64,000 nucleotides of DNA from Paracyclopina nana (lineage: Eukaryota; Arthropoda; Copepoda; Cyclopoida; Cyclopettidae). The stretch covers positions 124,001-188,000 of the forward strand of contig JAGUCH010000010.1 of the NCBI GenBank assembly GCA_019096065.1. The letters run 5' to 3'. The notes below the pieces were generated by a model. That model saw only the letters and a program-made list of their open reading frames with translations, ran no database searches and was not told the origin of the DNA. The position numbers and the translations under genes are program-made. This document shows, piece by piece, positions 56,350 through 64,000 of this stretch; position 1 is the first letter of the stretch; every line of letters begins with the position of its first letter.

Positions 56350-56890
56350 TGACCAAAAGATCAAAAAGCAATGTTAGGTCTAAATCAATTTGAGGTCAAA
56401 AAGCAATTTTAGGTATAAAAGCAATTTTAGGTGTAAAAGCAATTTTAGGTCTAAAAACAATAATAGTTCCGAAAGTAACTTAAGGCCTAAAATCAATAAT
56501 AGTTCTAATAGCAGTCTTAGTTCTAAAACCAAATTGAGGTCTAAAAATAATCATAGATTTAAATGCAACTTTAGGCCTAAAACCAATCATAGTCCTAGTA
56601 GCAATCTTAGTTTTAAAAGCAAATTCAGGTCTAAAAACACAATCAACTGTTGCCCTAAAAGCAACTTTAGGTCTCAAAGCAACTTTAGGTCTAAAGGCAA
56701 TTTTAGGTCTAAAGGTAATTTTAGGTCTAAATGCAATTTTAGGTCTAAATGCAATTTTAGGTGTAAGGGCAATTTTAGGTCTTGAGGTAATTTAAGGTCT
56801 TAAGGCAATTTTAGGTCTAAAGGCAAGCCTAGGTATATTAGCAATTTATCGTCTAAAAGCAATTTTAGGTCTAAAACTAGTTTATGACCT
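56350..56890 (+). repeat. 18-bp TTTAGGTCTAAAAGCAAT array, forward
   Basis: Third array of this family, consensus AATTTTAGGTCTAAAAGC. The unit is a multiple of three, so a plus frame of 131 codons (KSNFR repeats) is open throughout; it is not a gene. Confidence 0.9.
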
Positions 56891-57622
56891 AAAATTAAAA
56901 GTGTAGAGCAAAGGTCTTAAAAATTAAGTCCTAAAGCACTCTGTAGAGTCGACATTGGTCGACATGGTCGACATTGTTGAAAGTTTAGTTGATGTGAGAA
57001 AATCAATGGCAAATTCAGTTGAGCACAATTATTGACCCCTTCTTTTATGTTGGAGCTGTCAAAATTTGCTCTCAAGCGCGTGACACTAACCATTGTCAAT
57101 GTTTATGTCTGGTTTTAAAGATTTTAATCCCCGCTTCAGCCCAATTCACTCTGGGGCACAAGCATTGGTAAAAAAATCCAAACTAGCAGTTACACTTTGC
57201 TAACTGAGCTTTCCTCTCAAAGGTTCTAAAATACCTTAAAAAACATGTTAATGAACTAGTGAAAAACTGCAAAAAGCTAGTTTTGAAAAATACTTTAACT
57301 TTCAAAACTGATGTAATTTAAAAACGTGTGAAAACTAAACTGGTTGAACTACATTAAAGTTCTTTAAAAAACCAGAAAACACTTTTACAATTTAAAAAAA
57401 GTTACGAAATTAAGAACTTTTAAAAGAAACATTGAAGAACAATTAAGTCTTTAAATAAGTTATCGAAGCTCAACTAGCTTCTTATTTTGAATTTTTTTAA
57501 ATTTCAACTGCGATTGCTAAAAACTGAAAAGTGTGATTTGACGACATTTCTCAAATTTCTGTTTGGTTCATCATTTGCAATGGCATTGAGCGGGTATTTT
57601 CTCAGCAAGAAAACCCTAAGGC
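56891..57622. other. Spacer without recognised content
   Basis: AT-rich sequence with a small GTCGACATGGTCGACATTG repeat at 56950. No gene. Confidence 0.4.
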
Positions 57623-57938
57623 ATGATTTTGAGGTCAGTTTGCCCCAGTGTGAGCAGCTCTACTCGTATACTCAAGCGGAGCTTAAAATCAAATCCCATG
57701 TTTGGAGACACACTAGGCTTAATCCTAAACTCCCTAACCTTACATAAAAAGCATTTCATATATAATGGTTTTGAAAAAATGTCGATGATGCCAGCAGCAG
57801 CCTCAGGAAAATATGGAATTTGAGAGCTTTTGCAACCTAATCCATCATGGTCACGTGACTCTTTTGTCTTAGATTTGCATCTGCATCGAAACCTACAATA
57901 CATGCAGACACTCTGGGGTAAACTGACCTCAAAATCAT
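57623..57938. mobile_element. 316-bp inverted-repeat element
   Basis: ATGATTTTGAGGTCAGTTTG (57623) continuing to CCCCAGTGTGAGCA is repeated inverted at 57903-57938 (TGCAGACACTCTGGGGTAAA … CCTCAAAATCAT). Arms are about 34 bp. The open frames inside, on both strands, have no known domain. Words of the inner arm end (CACTCTGGGG, CACACTGGGGTAAAC) also occur near 57148 and 62202. Confidence 0.65.
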
Positions 57939-59319
57939 CCCTCGGGGTTATCGTGCTGTGTCAAATGCAAAACAATGTCATTGCTGCTGAGAATTAGCTT
58001 TTGAATTTGCTCTCGGTTGTGCTGACTGAATTCTCAGCTAAAATAAATTTACATTTATTTCTTTAAAACCGAAAATTTGATAATCATCGAAATCCGAAAG
58101 AATATAGCAATTATGTTTTTTGATGCTTAATTTATTAATTTTATTAAAAAAATTAAAATAGGTTCAAATGCCACTTATTCTTTAGAATTAGTTATTTTTA
58201 AGTCATTTTTAAGATTACAACATATTTTTAGTTTAAAGAATGTGTATATGCATTAAAAGATTGCTGAAATTATAATTTATTAATTTTTATAGGCGCTGTT
58301 TACCCGCATGTGCATATGTAACAAATGGACATGGGTGTTTACTTGACAAAATGTGGATCAATATGAATTGAAGGATGATCAACCACAAGCATTGGCGTTT
58401 TCCGATTGCGGTTAACATGAGTGAGATTGATGGCTTGTGATGGATCATCGACATTTCTCGTGGGGAACAACCAAGAAACCTTGTTTGAATGTGCAACATT
58501 TTACAACATTGCTACATTTCGCCAAAATCCTAGGCACAATTCATGTGCTGACTCCAGATTTCGAACATTTGAATCAAACATTTAACAATTGGACTCCCGC
58601 AAAAAAAAACTGCGATTGCGCTAACGTTTTAACTTACTTTTAAACACAAGTTATTATGACATTAATAATAACATTTTTGATGTAGTTATGTGAAGATTAT
58701 GTGAAATATCTTTTTAAAAAGAAAATAAATTTTGATTTCTCGTCAAAAAATAAAACATTTTGTGTACAAACGCTCTTTTCTACTGCTAAATAGATTAAAT
58801 ACAATACAATAATTAATTACGTCTTTACACAAAAAATCGATGCTTTTTTACAAATGAATAGCAATTTATTTTCCAAATTAAATTTTTTTTAACTTAACGT
58901 ACATTAATTGGTAATTTTAAAATGTCATAATTCATTAATATATATTTTTAAATATGTGCATAGTTCGTTAAATTGAGTCATAGCAAAATAGCAAATTTTT
59001 TAATGCCGTTCCAATTGCTCGACATTTGATTCAAATGTAAAAAGCTGATGTGCAGCATTCAAATTGCGACTAGGAATTTGGTGAAAAGCAAACATATCGA
59101 TTTTTATTGTTCGTGACCACTCGAAAAAGCTGCATTATACGTTTGGAGGGATCAAGTGGCTCCATCTGATATCCCTTGAATCAGACACCGGCTCTCAATT
59201 GCGTCGTGATGCATCAAAAAACAGCCGGAGCCACTCAGGCAGAAACTGGCTCGCGTTTTTTTTGCATCACCCTTTGTTTTCATAGTACACTGAAACAGTG
59301 TCACCTGCTCAAAGTTGTC
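57939..59319. other. AT-rich spacer
   Basis: Mostly very AT-rich single-copy sequence. 59130-59270 is of more balanced composition but shows no recognised coding or RNA feature. Confidence 0.45.
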
Positions 59320-60130
59320 ACAATTTGACTTAATTTGACTCTAATCAAGTTATTGAGGTGAAAATTACTCCAATTTTAACAATAAATTGATAAAACAAAT
59401 TTTAAATGAATAAAACCTTGTTTTCAAATGGATGAAATTTGACTTTTTTATCATTGATGAAACTTGAATTTTTGTTAATGATGTTTGACTTTTTCTAGTT
59501 GATAAGATTTGACTTATTCAAATTCTGGAAATAGAAGAAATTTGACTTTTCAAATTCAGTAAAGAGTTTCTCTAATTGATGAAATTCGACTTTTTCTGTG
59601 ATTTAACTTATTCTAATCCAGGAAATTTGACTTTTTCAAATTGATAAGATTTGACTTATTCAAATTCTGGAAATTTAACTTCTTCTAATTCTAATGAAAG
59701 AAATTTGACTTTTTAAAATTCAACAAGTTTGACTTTCTCTAATTGATAAAGACTTTTTCTAATTGATGAAATTTGACTTTTTCTTAGTTGATAAGATTTA
59801 ACTTATTCAAATTCTGGAATTTTGACTTTTCAAATTCTGGAATTTTGACTTTTCAAATTCTGGAATTTTGACTTTTTCAAATTCTGGAATTTTTACTTTT
59901 CAAATTCTGGAATTTTGACTTTTTCAAATTCTGGAATTTTGACTTTTTCAAATTCTTGATTTCAATTTTTAAATTGATGAAATTAGACTTTTGCAAATTG
60001 ACAAAATTTGGCTTTTCTTATTGATGAAATTTGACTTTTTCTAATTGATGTTGGCTCTTTCAAATTCAGGAAATTTGACTTTCTCTAATAAATGAAATTT
60101 GAACAGTAAATCTGACTTAATTTTGCCTTT
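59320..60130. repeat. TTTGACTTTTTCAAATTCTGGAA array
   Basis: Array of TTTGACTTTTTCTAATTGAT and TCAAATTCTGGAATTTTGAC units, most regular at 59815-59950 where the period is about 22-24 bp. TCAAATTCTGGAATTTTGA is a near-perfect dyad. Confidence 0.9.
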
Positions 60131-60469
60131 TCTTAATCTAAATTTTTTTTTCATTTTGAATTTACAAAGCAAACAATTTATTCCCATCATCTTGTTACGC
60201 GGGCATTACAAAAAGAAGGGCTAAGTAACAAAAAAATGGAAAAACTAGTTAAGAAGTGGCGGCGTTTTTGCATTCGTCTCAAGAAGAAGAAGGCGCAAAA
60301 TCTCATTTACAGGCTGTCACAAGTTTTGCTGTGCTTGATTCGAGCACTTGCTCAGCACGACTTTGACAGCTCAGCTTTTGTTCATACAAATCTGCTGCAA
60401 TAACTATTTATTTTTGACCAAAGCTACTTCAATAGTTGCTTTAAATTGAAATCAAATAATGAATTATGG
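60131..60469. other. Spacer without recognised content
   Basis: Short stretch of mixed sequence between two arrays. No gene. Confidence 0.4.
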
Positions 60470-61960
60470 TAAAAGTAAGTTTTAGACCATAGTTTTAGGC
60501 ATAAAAGTTAGTTTTTAGCTCAAAAAGTTAATTTTTATACTTGAAAGTTAGTTAGATACCTAAAAGTTAGATCTATGCCTAAAAGATAGGTTTTATGGCT
60601 ATAAGATAGTTTTATGCTTAAAAGTTAGTTTATACTTAAAAGTTAGTTTATACTTAAAAGTTAGTTTTAAACTAATGCTTAACCTAAGCCTAAAAGTCTG
60701 GCAAAGCTTAGGACAACAAGTTAGTTTCAGATTAGATATAAGTTTTTAGACAACAAGTTAGTTTTAGACGAAAAATTAGTTTTAGACAACAAGTGAGTTT
60801 AAGACGTAAAATTAGTTTTCGACAACAATTGAGCTTTAGACAAGTTAGTTTTAGATGGAAAGTTAGTTTTAGACAACAAGTTAATTTTAGACAACAAGTT
60901 AGTTTTAGACGGAAAGTTAGTTTTAGACAACAAGTTAGTTTTTGATGGAAAGTTAGTTTTGGACAACAAGTTATTTTTAAACAACAAGTTAGTTTTAGAC
61001 AACAAGTTAATTTTAGACAACAAGTTAGTTTTAGACGGAAAGTTAGTTTTGGACAACAAGTTAGTTTTTGATGGAAAGTTAGTTTTGGACAACAAGTGAG
61101 TTTTTGACAACAAGTTAGTTTTAGACAACAAGTTAGTTTTAGACAACAAGTTAGTTTTAGAGGGAAAGTTAGTTTTGGACAACAAGTTAGTTTTTGACAA
61201 CAAGTTAGTTTTAGACAACAAGTTAGTTTTAGACAACAAGTTAGTTTTAGACTACAAGTTAGTTTTAGACAAAAAGTTACTTGTAGACAACAATTTAGTT
61301 GTAGACAACAAGTTAGTTTAAGACAACAAGTTAGTTTTAGACAACAAGTTAGTTTTAGACAACAAGTTAGTTTTAGACAACAAGTTAGTTTTAGTCATAA
61401 AGTTAGTTTTAGACAACAAGTTAGTTTTAGACTACAAGTTAGTTTTAGACAAAAAGTTACTTGTAGACAACAATTTAGTTGTAGACAAACAAGTTAGTTT
61501 AAGACAACAAGTTAGTTTTAGACAACAAGTTAGTTTTAGACAACAAGTTAGTTTTAGACAACAAGTTTGTTTTAGTCATAAAGTAAGTATTAGACACCAC
61601 GTTAGTTTTAGAAAACCAGTGAGTTTTAGAGAGACAGTTAATTTTAGAAACAAAGTTAGTTGTAGACAACTAGGTAGTTGGAGACAAAAAGTTAGTTTAA
61701 GACAACAAGTTAGTTTTAGACAACAAGTTAGTTTTAGACAACAAGTTAGTTTTAGACAACAAGTTAGTTTTAGTCAACAAGTTAGTTTTAGACTACAAGT
61801 TAGTTTCATACTAGATATAAGTTTTAGACACTAAGTTAGTTTTAGACTGAAAGTTATTTTCAAACCAAGAGTTAGTTTTACACAAAAAGTTAGTTTTAGA
61901 CCAAAACTTAGTTTCAAACTAGACACACACTGTAAGTTTTAGACTGAAAGTTAGTCAAGA
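60470..61960. repeat. 18-bp ACAACAAGTTAGTTTTAG array (1.5 kb)
   Basis: Longest array in the window. Consensus ACAACAAGTTAGTTTTAG, with a left subdomain of ATACTTAAAAGTTAGTTT and interspersed GACGGAAAGTTAGTTTTG variants. A segment at about 61250-61400 recurs at about 61430-61580 (AAAAAGTTACTTGTAGACAA marks both copies), i.e. a ~180-bp higher-order duplication. The minus frame of 146 codons (LLSKTN repeats) is not a gene. Confidence 0.95.
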
Positions 61961-62559
61961 GTATAAGTAAGTTTGAGATCAACATTGGGCGAAATGTAGC
62001 TAATTTAAGGCTTTCAACCAGAGATGAAGACGAAGAAGATGAAATAGAGGATTTTCCTTGGCATTTTCCACTGTGGGAAACCGCAAAAATGGCGACACAC
62101 GAAAGCTCATTTGCGGCCAGAAGCCATTTCCGACACTTTACTGCATATTGCAAGAGAAAACTCATATAATAAAAGAGGAACCCTCTTCACTCTATAGGTG
62201 CACACTGGGGTAAACGCGCCCTTAAAAAAACCCAAATTTTAAACTTCCTAAATAAATCTATAATTTGCTTTTTTTTAAGTGAGTGCACACTGTGGCAATT
62301 TGTGATTTGGAAAAAACTACATTTTGGTAGGTTTTTCCCCACTGTGGGCATAAAATAAAACATTGATCTTTGACCACCAATTCCATGTATGTGCCTTGCT
62401 AAGCTCAATTTTGCTAGGGGATCGACCCGGCTTTTTAGATAAGCATTTATACATCAGATAAGCACAATCAGGTTTGGGCTTAAATGGCTACAAAGGTTTT
62501 GAAAAATATTCTTTTTTTACTAATGAAAAGACAAATAAAGTCATTTATTACGACACTTA
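61961..62559. other. Spacer with CACTGTGGG words
   Basis: Non-repetitive sequence. CCACTGTGGGAAA near 62068 and CCCACTGTGGGCA near 62337 resemble element termini seen elsewhere, but I could not pair them as inverted repeats. No gene. Confidence 0.4.
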
Positions 62560-63320
62560 ATGCAAGTTTGGGGACAAATTGCATTTTAGGGCACTTAATG
62601 CATTTTACAACACTGAATGCAATTTAGAGCGCAAAATGCATTTTTGGGCACAAAATGCATTTTTGGGCACAAAATGCATTTTTGAGCACAAAATACATTT
62701 TTGAGCACAAAATACATTTTTGAGCAGAAAATACATTTTTGAGCAGAAAAAACATTTTTGAGCACAAAATACATTTTTGAGCACAAAATACATTTTTGAG
62801 CAGAAAATACATTTTTGAGCAGAAAAAACATTTTTGAGCACAAAATACATTTTTGAGCACAAAATACATTTTTGAGCACAAAATACATTTTTGAGCAGAA
62901 AATACACTTTGGGAGACACAGTACTCTATTGGGCACAAAATACTCATAAAGCACAAAGTACTCTTTTGGGCACGAAATACTCGTTGAGCACAAAGTACTC
63001 TTTAGGGCAAAAAATATAATTTTGGGCACAAAATATACTTATGGGCACAAAGTTCTTTTTGGGGCACAAAATACTCTTTTGAGCAGAAAATGCATTTTTG
63101 GGCACAAATTACAACTTTAGGCACAAATTACAACTTTAGGCACTTATCAATTTCTGGCACAAATCACAAATTTTGGCACGAGTCACAATTTTTGGCACGA
63201 GTCACAATTTTTGGCACAAATCACAATTTTTGGCACATATTGCAATTTTTGATTTTTTGGCACGAAACACATTTTTGTACACACAATACTCTTTAGGGCA
63301 CAAATTTCGTTTTTGGGCGT
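62560..63320. repeat. 19-bp CATTTTTGAGCACAAAATA array
   Basis: Regular 19-bp array with consensus CATTTTTGAGCACAAAATA and GCAGAAAA variants in the middle, decaying on the right to GGCACAAATTACAACTTTA and TTTTTGGCACGAGTCACAA units. Because 19 is not a multiple of three, all three minus frames are open with a 19-residue period; none is a gene. Confidence 0.95.
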
Positions 63321-64000
63321 AAAGTACTCTTTTGGGCACAATTTCCCCTCAAAATATGGTATTGTCCTCAAAACACACTAATTCCCACAAAATACTTAAT
63401 GTAGCTGAAGTAGTACATTTGTAGTATGTTGCAGTATTTAATTTCAAGTTTGAACCACTTGCTTTCCAAAGTCATCCATCTTTTCCTTGGAGAGCTTTTA
63501 ATGTTTGCTGACTTGAAGAGGAAATTTGATGACAAAATGCAAGACCAACATGCAACCACTTCAACAATAAATCTTTCTTTAGCTAGTTGGAAAATTTACA
63601 TCAAACTGTATGCAGGAGTAGTTGAATGAACTTTCTCCACTACTACTACAAAAAAAACACCTGCAAAGGCGAAAAGAGAAAGCCATTTCACTATTAGATG
63701 TTATCTTATTATGTATTTTTGTATTCACCCAAGCACGAACATACATAATCAACCATAGTTGGAAATTTCATTCGAAATGTTATTTTAATAATTTATCAAT
63801 AATAAAAATCATTAAGTTTTACTTCAACTTTCAGTATTTATAATGTTATGTTAGTTAGCAAAGTGTAGTATCGATATTTTTTAATTTTGAATCCTTTTGC
63901 CAAATTGACGGCTTTTATCAATGACGATGTTTCATTATTATTTTCAGTTCCTTTAAGACAAATTGTGCGTCAAAGCTCATAGGGTGAAAACAACAAGATC
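63321..64000. other. Spacer at the right edge, with one element terminus
   Basis: AT-rich sequence without recognised gene. TTGTGCGTCAAAGCTCA at 63963-63979 matches the terminal arm of the element at 19405-20040, so part of another copy may begin here and extend to the left or beyond the window. Confidence 0.45.

Noticed and set aside
53160..56890. Arrays resembling a CRISPR array (regular repeats near tRNA genes)
   Set aside because: There are no unique spacers, units are contiguous and degenerate, and the genome is eukaryotic with introns.
62560..63320. Possible repetitive secreted-peptide gene with a 19-residue cysteine repeat
   Set aside because: All three frames on that strand are open with the same 19-residue period because the DNA unit is 19 bp. 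There is no signal peptide or splice structure.

Overview
The window is nuclear DNA of an invertebrate animal, most likely an arthropod or a close relative. The evidence is spliced genes with GT-AG introns, eukaryotic tRNA genes with internal box A and box B promoters, and two LIM-homeodomain genes of the Lim1 (Lhx1/5) class. The homeodomain of the complete gene (…[22 protein letters not shown]…) has the form I associate with arthropod Lim1; this is from memory, not a search. Base composition is AT-rich except for one intronless, GC-rich gene at 10.17-11.6 kb and a CpG-rich promoter at 42.6-42.8 kb.

Genes. (1) A six-exon Lim1/Lhx1/5 gene on the minus strand runs from ATG 42526 to stop 28327. 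All five introns have canonical ends and the phases join perfectly to give 479 codons: LIM1, LIM2, acidic linker, homeodomain, proline/glycine-rich tail. (2) A divergent, intronless Lim1-like gene lies on the same strand about 17 kb downstream (11413 to 10174). It reads through in one piece only if three one-base indels in GC-rich runs are corrected. (3) Two tRNA-Glu(CTC) genes lie at 52.19 and 53.99 kb, plus a 3' fragment of a third. (4) A possible isolated exon of unknown identity sits near 51.3 kb, with open frames and a splice signal on each strand. Everything else that is open is array translation or chance.

Layout. 0-10.1 kb: successive short-unit minisatellites built from AGTC/GTCAA-type words. 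10.2-11.6 kb: intronless Lim1-like gene. 12-28 kb: more arrays interleaved with several non-autonomous inverted-repeat elements (MITE-like). 28.3-42.5 kb: the Lim1 gene, whose introns hold a palindrome, tandem duplications, a copy of an intron edge and decayed copies of the end of exon 1. 42.6-52 kb: promoter, tandem duplication, two head-to-head 378-bp MITEs, three CTCF-like motifs. 52-64 kb: tRNA genes and a further run of arrays.

Two patterns dominate outside the genes. One is a large set of tandem arrays with periods of mostly 18, 19, 21 or 24 bp, together roughly a fifth of the window by eye; several have units with dyad symmetry around GTCAA/TTGAC. The other is a set of miniature elements with terminal inverted repeats. 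One family ends in …TAGATGARC…CAT followed by TA, and one of its ends appears to supply the stop codon of the intronless Lim1-like gene. No transposase, virus, CRISPR array or rRNA was recognised.
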